This document shows, piece after piece, positions 1 through 29,433 of a stretch of 64,000 nt of DNA; position 1 is the first letter of the stretch, and every line of letters begins with the position of its first letter. This stretch comes from DATMER01 sp031390755 (GTDB taxonomy: Bacteria > Acidobacteriota > Thermoanaerobaculia > Multivoradales > UBA5704): positions 60,047-124,046 of the forward strand of contig JANMTS010000104.1 of NCBI GenBank assembly GCA_031390755.1, in the 5' to 3' direction. The notes beneath the pieces are model-generated. The model was not told where the DNA came from, ran no database searches, and saw only the letters and a program-made list of their open reading frames with translations. Both the position numbers and the translations under genes were made by a program.

Positions 1-22639
<22,639 letters not shown>

Positions 22640-22852
22640 CCCTGACTCCACCGTTCTTTCGCTGTTTGTCCTGCCGATGTCCTGCACCAAGGGGAACGTC
22701 GGGGACGTCTCGTACGCCGTTCTCCAGCCGGCGGCAAGGCCTATCTGTTCTGGTGCCTTCACCTCCCCCGGCGGGGACAAAGCATACTCCCGACCGGGCG
22801 AGGTACGATGAGGGCCGGCCCCCTCCACCAACGCCACTGGAGCACGTGACAC
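22640..22852. promoter_or_regulatory. Divergent intergenic region between the megasynthase and a small secreted protein gene
   Basis: This 213-bp region must hold the leader of the megasynthase (minus) and of the small gene (plus). A GGTGGAG ribosome site precedes the megasynthase ATG. A short direct repeat GACGTCCCC/GACGTTCCC (minus strand, about 22696-22714) is present. I see no convincing -10/-35 pair. Confidence 0.45.
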
Positions 22853-23338
22853 ATGATCGCCATTCTCGCCATCTCCCTGACACTGCTGGCCGCCGACGTC
22901 CAGCCCCCGCCGGCCTCCGCCCCCGTCGAGGACGAGCCCTTCGTTCTTACGTTCGTGGTCGGCGATTACGCCATCGTCGGCCGCGAGCCGGACGGCGGCG
23001 CCGCCTATGCGGGCTCGGCTCGGATCGAAAAGGTGGGCCGCGAGCTTCGGCTGCTCCGGAAGGTCGGGTCCGAAAGCTCGGTGGCGGTCGGAACCCACGA
23101 CTTCGCGAGCCCTGGAGAAGGAGAGGTGCTGCGGTTCCGCTGGACGGTCGCTGAGAAACGGGAGAAGGGGGAGGAGCGGAGCATGACCTGCCTGGTTGGG
23201 AGCGACCTGGACAACTTCGCCCGCCTCACCTGCTATTGGACCCGGGGCGGCACCCAGCCGGACGAGCCCGGGCTCGAAGCCCTGTTCGGCACCGGCGCCT
23301 GGCCGGACGAGGCGCCGAACCGGGTTTTCAAGCCCTGA
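22853..23338 (+). CDS. Small secreted protein of unknown function
   Basis: This 161-residue protein has a short hydrophobic N-terminus (MIAILAISLTLLAADV) that looks like a signal peptide, so a periplasmic or secreted location is likely. The start is supported by GGAG ten bases upstream. The mature part is mostly polar, with one CxxxxxxxxxxxxC-type spacing (CLVGSDLDNFARLTC) and no motif I recognise. It is one of the few plus-strand genes and diverges from the megasynthase; nothing links it to the biosynthetic pathway beyond position. It ends against a palindromic repeat that also separates it from the convergent DUF4440 gene. Confidence 0.7.
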   Translation: MIAILAISLTLLAADVQPPPASAPVEDEPFVLTFVVGDYAIVGREPDGGAAYAGSARIEKVGRELRLLRKVGSESSVAVGTHDFASPGEGEVLRFRWTVAEKREKGEERSMTCLVGSDLDNFARLTCYWTRGGTQPDEPGLEALFGTGAWPDEAPNRVFKP

Positions 23339-23341
23339 AGC

Positions 23342-23420
23342 TAGCTTCGCTGGGAGCGCCGGCTTCCAGCCGGCTCTGGCTCTTAAGGCCGCCAGGATGG
23401 CGGCGCTCCCAGCGAAGTAG
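23342..23420. repeat. Cruciform REP/MITE-like palindromic element
   Basis: A perfect 16-bp inverted repeat (CTTCGCTGGGAGCGCC at 23345-23360, its complement at 23402-23417) encloses two smaller perfect hairpins, GCCGGCT/AGCCGGC and CCGCCA/TGGCGG. It sits between convergent gene ends, where it could also stop transcription. The left half matches the element at the right edge of the window in sequence, so it belongs to a repeat family. Confidence 0.9.
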
Positions 23421-23430
23421 CGCCTGCGCC

Positions 23431-24357
23431 TCAGTTCGCCGGTGCCGGCGGGGTCGGCGGAGCGGGCGGCGGCGGCGGCGGAGCCTCGGCCAGCACGTCC
23501 ATCATGAGCTTCCAGGCGCCGTCGCGCTTCTCCCAGACGCGCATGTAGTTGCCCTTGACCTTCGTCTCGCCGTTCTGCCACTCGGCCGTGCCGTAGGTGT
23601 AGCCCATGTCGCCGGCGGCCGAGACGCCGCCCTCGATCGGCTGGGACGTCATCGCGGCCGCGTCCTTCTTCAAGCCGTCGGCGAGAGAGTCCTTGCCCAT
23701 GTAGGGGAATGCGCCGCCGCGTAGCACGATGGCGTCGCCGGCCAGGTGGGACTGGAAGGCCGCCGCGGTCGCCTTGGCCGAGGCCTGGCCCAGCGCCCGG
23801 TCGGCTGCCAGCAGGGCCGCCTTCTCCGCCGAGGCGTCGGCAGCTTTAGCCGCACCCGGGGACGCCGTCGCCTTGAGCGTCGGAGTGCTCTTGTCGGTCG
23901 ACGCCGAATCGTAGTGGTTGCCGAGGTCGATCGCGAAGCGCCAGGTGCCGTCGGCCTGCTTGCGCCAGAGCGTCGCGAAGTTGCCGTACCCGACCTCCTC
24001 GCTCCCCGGCTGCCGCAACTCGTAGGGACCCGTCGTCCATCCCATGTCCCCGGAGCTGGAGATGTTCGCGTGGGCCGGCCACCAGGTCAGCGTCACCGGC
24101 GGGCTCGGGCGCGCCAGGGTCCACTCCTTGCCCTTCACGAAGGTACCGCCGCGGACGAGAATGCCGTCGTCCTCGATGTAGGTGGCGAACGCGTCCTTCA
24201 TTCCCTTCTCCTCCGACAGCTTGGAAAAGGCGCGCTCGGTCGCCACCATGGCGTCAAAGTCGGCCTGAAGGCTGGCGGGCGGTTGGGCGAGAGTTGGCAT
24301 GGCGACGAACACCGACAACGTCAGTATCAACGTAAATAGGGCAAAGGACCGTCTCAT
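23431..24357 (-). CDS. Secreted double DUF4440 (SnoaL-like) protein
   Basis: This 308-residue protein has a signal peptide (about residues 1-24, ending MPTLAQ) and two DUF4440/SnoaL-like cone domains (about 30-150 and 175-290). Each has the family pattern: ATERAFSKLSEEKG or ADRALGQASAKATA helix, then DDGILVRGG or GDAIVLRGG, then GDMGWTTG or GDMGYTYG, then W...DGTWRFAID or RDGAWKLMMD. It ends in a proline-rich tail. AGAGGAG precedes the ATG. Family members fold like NTF2 enzymes but most have no known reaction. It is last of a three-gene run and a paralogue of the gene at 24391-25311. Confidence 0.85.
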   Translation of the reverse strand: MRRSFALFTLILTLSVFVAMPTLAQPPASLQADFDAMVATERAFSKLSEEKGMKDAFATYIEDDGILVRGGTFVKGKEWTLARPSPPVTLTWWPAHANISSSGDMGWTTGPYELRQPGSEEVGYGNFATLWRKQADGTWRFAIDLGNHYDSASTDKSTPTLKATASPGAAKAADASAEKAALLAADRALGQASAKATAAAFQSHLAGDAIVLRGGAFPYMGKDSLADGLKKDAAAMTSQPIEGGVSAAGDMGYTYGTAEWQNGETKVKGNYMRVWEKRDGAWKLMMDVLAEAPPPPPPAPPTPPAPAN

Positions 24358-24390
24358 AGGATCTCCTCTGGAGGTTCATGTTTGCAGCTG

Positions 24391-25311
24391 CTATCGGACC
24401 GGAGGCGGCGGCTCGGGCTGCGGTATCGGGCCAGGTAATGGGGCTTCGGCCACGCAGTCGACCTTGAGCTTCCAGGCGCCCCCCCGCCGCTCCCAGACCC
24501 GCAGATAGTGGGCCGTCACCGTGCCGCCGTCGGCGTCCTTCCAACTCGCGTGGCCCCAGGTGTACCCGAGGTCGCCCGCGGTCGAGACGCCGCCGGCCTC
24601 GGGCCGGGACTCCATCCGGGCCGGCACGGCTCTGGCGAGCGCCGACCGGACCGGCTCCCGGCCCTCCGACGGCGCCGCACCGTTGCGCATCAGGATTCCG
24701 TCGTCCGCCAGCCGCGCCAGGTACGCCTCCGCAACGCCGCCCTCTCCCGCCGTGGCCGCCCCGAGATCCCGGTCCGCGGCGAGCAGCCCGGCCTTCGGGT
24801 CCGCGCCGGCGGCGGCCTCCGCATCGCCCAGGGTCGCAAGGGTCGGCGCGGCCGGCGGCGCGCCGTCCGGCGGCGGCGTGTGGACGCCGAAGTTGACCAC
24901 GAAGCGCCATCTCCCGTCCAGATCCTTCCGCCAGACGGTCAGGTATTCGCCGTAGTGGACCTCCTCTCTACCGTCGAGGTTCAGGTCATAGGGGTCGACC
25001 GTCCACCCCAGGTCGCCGGAGCGGGCGATGCCGGCCCACGCCGGCCGCAGGAACAGCTTGAACGGCGGGCTCGGCTGCTCCCGCGTCCAAGCCTTGCCCT
25101 GCACCGCCTCCCCGCCGCGGAAGAGGATCGCGTCGTCCGCCAGGAACTCCAGGAACGCCTCCTTGACCGGCCGCGTCCCGGACATCCGGCCGAACGCCCG
25201 GTCCGCGGCGATCATGGCGTCGAGGGGGGCCGTCTTTTCAGCCGATTTATCGGCAAACCCGGCCGCGGCGAGGAGCCCTCCCAGGCAGAACAGCGCGGTG
25301 ATTCGTCTCAT
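24391..25311 (-). CDS. Secreted double DUF4440 (SnoaL-like) protein, paralogue
   Basis: This 306-residue protein has a signal peptide (MRRITALFCLGGLLAAAGFA) and two DUF4440-type domains with the same landmarks as its downstream neighbour: ADRAFGRMSGTRPVKEAF, DDAILFRGG, GDLGWTVDPY, then ADRDLGAAT, DDGILMRNG, GDLGYTWGHASW. The two genes are 33 bp apart and evidently arose by tandem duplication. The second domain of each keeps the WERRGGAWKLKVD-type strand. Function unknown. The ribosome site is weak, so translation may be coupled to the gene 15 bp upstream. Confidence 0.85.
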   Translation of the reverse strand: MRRITALFCLGGLLAAAGFADKSAEKTAPLDAMIAADRAFGRMSGTRPVKEAFLEFLADDAILFRGGEAVQGKAWTREQPSPPFKLFLRPAWAGIARSGDLGWTVDPYDLNLDGREEVHYGEYLTVWRKDLDGRWRFVVNFGVHTPPPDGAPPAAPTLATLGDAEAAAGADPKAGLLAADRDLGAATAGEGGVAEAYLARLADDGILMRNGAAPSEGREPVRSALARAVPARMESRPEAGGVSTAGDLGYTWGHASWKDADGGTVTAHYLRVWERRGGAWKLKVDCVAEAPLPGPIPQPEPPPPVR

Positions 25312-25326
25312 GGTGTCAGTCGGGCA

Positions 25327-25683
25327 TCAATAGTTACCCGGGCAGTCGCAGTACTTTCCCGTGCCGCCGCCCATCGCGGCGCAGGTGTTCACCACGCCGC
25401 AGATGTAATACCGCCCTCCCGGCAGGACGGCGCAGATGTCGCCGACGAACATTCCCTGGCAGGCGGCGACGCTGCAAGAGCCGCAAGCCATGCCGGCGGC
25501 CTCCGAGGGCTCGGGGTTGACAAAGGGCAGGGCCGTTCCGGAACAGTCGGGCGCCACCGGGGTCATCCTGGAAGGGGATCCGGAGCCGGCTTCCGACGAA
25601 GGAGCCGCCGCCGTGGTCGCGCTCACCAAAGATCCGGTCAGCAGCAGGAAGGCAAAGGCGAGAGAGGTGGAGCTGAGCTTCAT
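25327..25683 (-). CDS. Small secreted cysteine-rich protein
   Basis: This 118-residue protein has a clear signal peptide (MKLSSTSLAFAFLLLTGSLVSA) and GAGGAG before the ATG. The last 70 residues hold eight cysteines (PDCSG, ACGSCSVAAC, GDICAV, YICGVVNTCAAM, YCDCPGNY), suggesting a disulfide-bonded secreted domain. I do not recognise the family. It leads a short minus-strand run with two double-DUF4440 genes, 15 bp upstream of the first. Confidence 0.75.
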   Translation of the reverse strand: MKLSSTSLAFAFLLLTGSLVSATTAAAPSSEAGSGSPSRMTPVAPDCSGTALPFVNPEPSEAAGMACGSCSVAACQGMFVGDICAVLPGGRYYICGVVNTCAAMGGGTGKYCDCPGNY

Positions 25684-25876
25684 TCGATTCTCCTCTTAGA
25701 GGGATGACAGAAGCTCTGGGGACGCGTTCCCCGGAGCCTCGCGAAGTGTGGTGAATCCAGGAATGACGATGCGTCTTTCGAGGATCTCCTTCGACGAACG
25801 GGTCGGCTGCCGAGCCGGCCGAATCCGGCCAGCCTGGGCAAAGGATTCTATCAGAGGCTGGAGAGGCCTCCGCGTC
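25684..25876. other. Intergenic region, no gene seen
   Basis: These 193 bp contain the likely promoter region of the cysteine-rich gene and the 3' side of the CPBP protease gene. I see short GC-rich inverted segments (GGTCGGCTGCCGAGCCGGCC) but no convincing terminator or RNA gene. Confidence 0.4.
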
Positions 25877-26431
25877 TCAGTGCCAGCCCGTCAGCGACTG
25901 ATAGATGGAGAACAGATTCCCCACCATGTGCATCGCGATGGGCAGCCAGAGCGAACGTCCGTAGTGCCGGGCGAGGCCGAGCACGACGCCGTCGGCCGCG
26001 ATCAGCGCGATGAGGCCGGCCCCGTACTGGTAGTGCAGCATCGCCCACACCACGGCGACGATCGCGATGGCCGGCAGGGGGCCGAGTCCCGCCTTCCGCA
26101 GCCGGTGGAGGAAGGCTCCGCGCATCACGACCTCCTCCGAGAATGGCCCGATGAGGCCGATCATGGCGATGCGCAGCACCAGGATCAGCGGCGGATACTC
26201 GGGCCACGGCTCAGGCTGCTGGATGCCGAACGCGCGGATCGCCAACTCGCCAGCCGCCATCCACGCGATCCACAGCCCGAGCCAGCCGAGCGCGGCCCTC
26301 CAGGTCGGCGCCCGAAAGCCCAGGTCGTCGCGCCAGGAAATGCCGCGCATTCTGGAGACCACCAACACCACAACGGCCCCGGCTGCCACCAGGGCGACCT
26401 TCAGAAGCGTCGACTGCAACTGTTCATCCAT
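25877..26431 (-). CDS. CPBP-family intramembrane metalloprotease
   Basis: This 184-residue membrane protein has about five hydrophobic segments and the CPBP (Abi/Rce1) motifs: EEVVMRG (motif 1, paired Glu plus Arg), the WAMLHYQYG histidine (motif 2) and HMVGN (motif 3, His and Asn). Those residues form the glutamate/histidine active site of Rce1-like proteases. Bacterial CPBP proteins are often linked to bacteriocin self-immunity or membrane-protein processing. The chosen ATG has GGAG six bases upstream. A TTG four codons earlier (26443) lacks such a site. Substrate unknown. Confidence 0.9.
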   Translation of the reverse strand: MDEQLQSTLLKVALVAAGAVVVLVVSRMRGISWRDDLGFRAPTWRAALGWLGLWIAWMAAGELAIRAFGIQQPEPWPEYPPLILVLRIAMIGLIGPFSEEVVMRGAFLHRLRKAGLGPLPAIAIVAVVWAMLHYQYGAGLIALIAADGVVLGLARHYGRSLWLPIAMHMVGNLFSIYQSLTGWH

Positions 26432-26506
26432 GGATGTCTCCAAGCCAGGCCGGGCTTTTCGCGATCAACGTCTCAGCGGCACTCCACCCCTCGTCGGTGA
26501 TCCTCG

Positions 26507-28303
26507 CTAGAGCGCCTCAAACCACGCCCTGATCTTCTGGGCCATCAGATTCCGCCGCACCTCCAGAAAATCATCGTATGGAGGTATCTCGCCATCAAGA
26601 AGCGATGCAGGGAGGCAGTTCATCCTCAGGTTCGCGATCATCCCCTCACGATCAGCGATGTTTCCATACCGCTTCGTACCCCTCGAGCACTGTTGGGCCA
26701 GTTCCTTGAAATACTGCTCCGGTGGCTTCTCGCCGATCGCAATGTTGATCTCACTCTGAGCCAGAACGAAGTTTGCAATCTGATTGTAGCGGCCGCGAGT
26801 CAGGCCCAGCTTCTTGAGATGATTCCGCGGATAGACATGGTGCACGTCGCTACGATTCATCAGGAGGTCCAGGGCAGTGATGTCGCGGGATAGGAAGCCC
26901 TTGTCTCCCATCTTCACCTGTGCTGCCTTGTAGGCCAGAAAGAATGGGCTAGTAGAGGAAGCGGTGTCCAGCTCGATCGGAAGCAGATTTGACCAGAAGT
27001 TCTCGGACAACTCCGATGCGATCACCGCTTCGCAGAATGCGACAAGGCCCACTCCTTCGATCTGGCGGATGTCATAGTCGATATCCGTCTCCGGATTGCC
27101 CTTGGAGTAGCGCCGGGTGAGCACCGACAGGGCATACCATCGCCGGACCAGCCTTTCGAGATCCCCAGGCCGCAACTTCTCGGCGCGTCCACGCAGGTAG
27201 AGAATGTACGCAAAGTTCACACTGTTCTGAGCGCCGATGAGATCCTTGGTGACGAAGCCTGCCGACCGAATGATCATCGTGATGCGCTCGAAGTGCGTTT
27301 GATTCACGAACGCAAGAATGCCCTTCTTGAGGCGGCCGAACGAGGACTCCGCGATCTCCTCTTCATACTGTTTGGTCTCGAAGTTGCGTCCGGAGAGAAG
27401 CGCGACGAGATCTTGCAGCTTGCCGCGCCGGAACTCCGACGTGAAAGCGACTCGCAGCATGTCCGTGTAGCTGGGATCGTAGATGTCGTCGTTCACATCC
27501 CTCAACCAGCGGATCTGCGGCAAGAACTCGGACGCGGCGAAGGCCTTGTCGCCCTTCTCGATAGCGGGCAGGAACTCCGGCGCCACGCAAAGGTGGCAGA
27601 AGTAGTCGATCGCCTTGCGTAGAAGATTCCCTTCGTAGCTAGAGTTGGCCGCGATCTTCGACATCGCAAAGTCGGCCTGAGAGAGCTCGGCTCCCGCCGA
27701 GTTGACTCGAATGAAGATCTCGGTCACGGTTTCGATATCGAGATCCTCAGCCAACTCGATGACACCAACGTGGTTGAAGACGATTTTCGCGAGCTTCTGC
27801 AGCACTTTCCCCACCTCTTTCCGGCTGGCAGTGGGGTTCTTCTCAGAATAGATTTCTGTCAACTCGATCAGATCGGAGCTGGGCCCGAAAACGTCAGCGA
27901 CGTCGTCGATCCAGGCAACGTCTTTTCGAATCGCAGGGTTGGCGACCTCGAAGCGCTCCTCCTGCGGATGGAATGCGATGCGGATGCGGACCGTCTCGTA
28001 ATCCTTCGTCAGCACCTCTCGCCCCATGAGCGCGGCCGTGAGCGCGGTGACGCGCTGCTGACCATCGATCAGGATCCGCTTGCCGGCCGAGGAGGTGCCG
28101 TCCTTGAGGCGAACTGTTGGGTTGCGCCATGCGATCAGATAGCCGACCGGGTATCCTTGATAGAGCGAGTCGAGCAGGTTGCGAACCTTCGTGGCATCCC
28201 ACACAAAAGGGCGCTGGATCTCAGGGATTGCAATGTCCCCCGCCTTGACCATCGTGAGAAGCGTTTCAATCGAGTGCGGCGTAACAGAGTAGCGCTGAGT
28301 CAT
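26507..28303 (-). CDS. GmrSD-type DUF262 restriction protein with HNH end
   Basis: This 598-residue protein has an N-terminal DUF262 (ParB-like nuclease/NTPase) domain with IPEIQRPFVW and the diagnostic ILIDGQQR (residues 77-84). A long helical middle includes IFIRVNSAGAELSQADF. A C-terminal HNH-like segment (DVHHVYPRNHLKKLG, about residue 484) resembles DUF1524. Such proteins include GmrSD, BrxU and SspE-like enzymes that cut modified phage DNA in a nucleotide-dependent way. GGGGAGATG precedes the start. It is shorter than fused GmrSD proteins (about 700-800) but appears complete. Its place beside the type I R-M operon makes this a defence island. The local base composition is less GC-rich than the NRPS genes, consistent with acquisition. 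Confidence 0.9.
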   Translation of the reverse strand: MTQRYSVTPHSIETLLTMVKAGDIAIPEIQRPFVWDATKVRNLLDSLYQGYPVGYLIAWRNPTVRLKDGTSSAGKRILIDGQQRVTALTAALMGREVLTKDYETVRIRIAFHPQEERFEVANPAIRKDVAWIDDVADVFGPSSDLIELTEIYSEKNPTASRKEVGKVLQKLAKIVFNHVGVIELAEDLDIETVTEIFIRVNSAGAELSQADFAMSKIAANSSYEGNLLRKAIDYFCHLCVAPEFLPAIEKGDKAFAASEFLPQIRWLRDVNDDIYDPSYTDMLRVAFTSEFRRGKLQDLVALLSGRNFETKQYEEEIAESSFGRLKKGILAFVNQTHFERITMIIRSAGFVTKDLIGAQNSVNFAYILYLRGRAEKLRPGDLERLVRRWYALSVLTRRYSKGNPETDIDYDIRQIEGVGLVAFCEAVIASELSENFWSNLLPIELDTASSTSPFFLAYKAAQVKMGDKGFLSRDITALDLLMNRSDVHHVYPRNHLKKLGLTRGRYNQIANFVLAQSEINIAIGEKPPEQYFKELAQQCSRGTKRYGNIADREGMIANLRMNCLPASLLDGEIPPYDDFLEVRRNLMAQKIRAWFEAL

Positions 28304-28403
28304 AGATCATCTCCCCAATGCCTGGTAATTATAGGCCAGTGGCCATCGTCGTCGAAGGAGGTTGCTCCAATGCCAAGAGGGCTGCCGCCCCCTGGAGCCA
28401 CTG

Positions 28404-28520
28404 TGGCCAAACAACGCCCTCATGGCGCTCGACAATGCAGGCACCGGAGCCATCAAGGTCTACCTCGGCTCGACGGCGCCCGCGCACCTGCTTCTCGACG
28501 TGAACGGGTACTTCCAGTGA
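28404..28520 (+). pseudogene. Remnant: C-terminal end of a secreted surface protein
   Basis: A plus-strand frame reads WPNNALMALDNAGTGAIKVY, then LLLDVNGYFQ and a stop at 28518. Endings of the LDVNGYF type close many large secreted proteins in Acidobacteriota-like genomes. Nothing upstream continues the domain and there is no start, so I read this as the 3' stump of a gene cut away when the neighbouring defence genes were inserted. Confidence 0.6.
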
Positions 28521-28526
28521 ACCAAC

Positions 28527-28952
28527 CTACGACGTCTGGCGAATCCCTTGCCGGCGGCCGATGGCAAGCCCTGCCGCGTAGGCGCAGGCCAGGCCCACGG
28601 CGGCCACGCCGCCCCAGAACGACACCGGAAGCAGGTAGGAAGCATTGCTGCCGTCCGTGGCGATCAGGTAGACCCACTCGTCCAGAGCCATCCCCAGGCC
28701 GGCACCGAAGACGAGCAACGCCAGATCGAGCCGCCGCGTCGAGCCCCGGAAAATGGCCAGGGGCACGCCTCCCGCCGTCACCAGCAGCAGCCCTGTGAAA
28801 AGGTGATGGACATTGTACGAGCCCACATTGAAGTCCGAGTTGGGCGACATGTGGAGCAGGACTCGGAGGACCAGGAACGTGACCGCAATCGATCCGATCA
28901 GAAGGAGCGCGTTTCGGCGGACGGTTGCGGCGGGGGTATGGATAGGGCGCAT
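28527..28952 (-). CDS. Small four-helix membrane protein, unknown
   Basis: This 141-residue protein has about four transmembrane segments (LLLIGSIAVTFLVLRVLL, LFTGLLLVTAGGVPLAIF, LALLVFGAGLGMALDEWVYL, and a final segment around FWGGVAAVGLACAYAAG). Conserved-looking polar residues sit at the membrane edge (NVHHLFTG, ALDEWVYL). It ends in a basic tail. AGAGGAAC precedes the ATG. It lies 18 bp after the gene at 28971-29372 and is probably co-transcribed with it. I cannot assign a function. Confidence 0.75.
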   Translation of the reverse strand: MRPIHTPAATVRRNALLLIGSIAVTFLVLRVLLHMSPNSDFNVGSYNVHHLFTGLLLVTAGGVPLAIFRGSTRRLDLALLVFGAGLGMALDEWVYLIATDGSNASYLLPVSFWGGVAAVGLACAYAAGLAIGRRQGIRQTS

Positions 28953-28970
28953 CTGTTCCTCTTCTTCCAG

Positions 28971-29372
28971 TCAGTCGTTGGGCATGGCCAGCCGCTCCTG
29001 GAGCAGCCGGGAGACCAGCGGTCCATGCTGGCGGAGATCACGCCGGAGAAAGGACGCTGTCTCTTCGGTGAAGTCCTGAACGTACGGCCCCGTCGTCGCC
29101 AACGCCCGGTCCGCGCAAGACTCGGCATAACGCCAGATTCCCTCCAGCGTGTCCACGCCCATGCAGACCGCGGCATCGATCGCTCTCGGAAGGAGACGGT
29201 CGAGCAGATGGGGCCGATGACGGCCGATGGCACAGGCGGCGCCCAGAGTCTGTTGAAAGGCAAGGTCCGCATTCTGGCTGCCCTGATACGACTCGAACGC
29301 CGCCAGCACCGCGGCATCCTCGTTTCCGGAATCGGGCTCCGCCATCCGCCCGAGCCGGGGAATCGAAATCAA
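28971..29372 (-). CDS. Hypothetical soluble protein
   Basis: This 133-residue, mostly helical, acidic protein (FESYQGSQNADLAFQQTLG, LLPRAIDAAVCMGVDTLEG, DFTEETASFLRRDLRQHG) has no motif I recognise. Start choice is uncertain. The frame opens with TTG at 29372, which has GAGGG upstream; the first ATG is nine codons in (29345) with a poor site. It is followed 18 bp later by a small membrane protein gene, so the pair may work together. An overlapping frame at 28898-29317 looks like a shadow. Confidence 0.55.
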   Translation of the reverse strand: MISIPRLGRMAEPDSGNEDAAVLAAFESYQGSQNADLAFQQTLGAACAIGRHRPHLLDRLLPRAIDAAVCMGVDTLEGIWRYAESCADRALATTGPYVQDFTEETASFLRRDLRQHGPLVSRLLQERLAMPND

Positions 29373-29433
29373 CGGAGCGCCCTCATAACGGATCGCTGGA
29401 TGACCGCATTGTGAATGAAACTGCCCTTCGGCG

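Noticed and set aside
28898..29317. Alternative 139-residue frame
   Set aside because: It overlaps the promoter side of the membrane protein gene and is Arg/Ser/Pro-rich; the 28971-29372 frame fits the operon spacing better.
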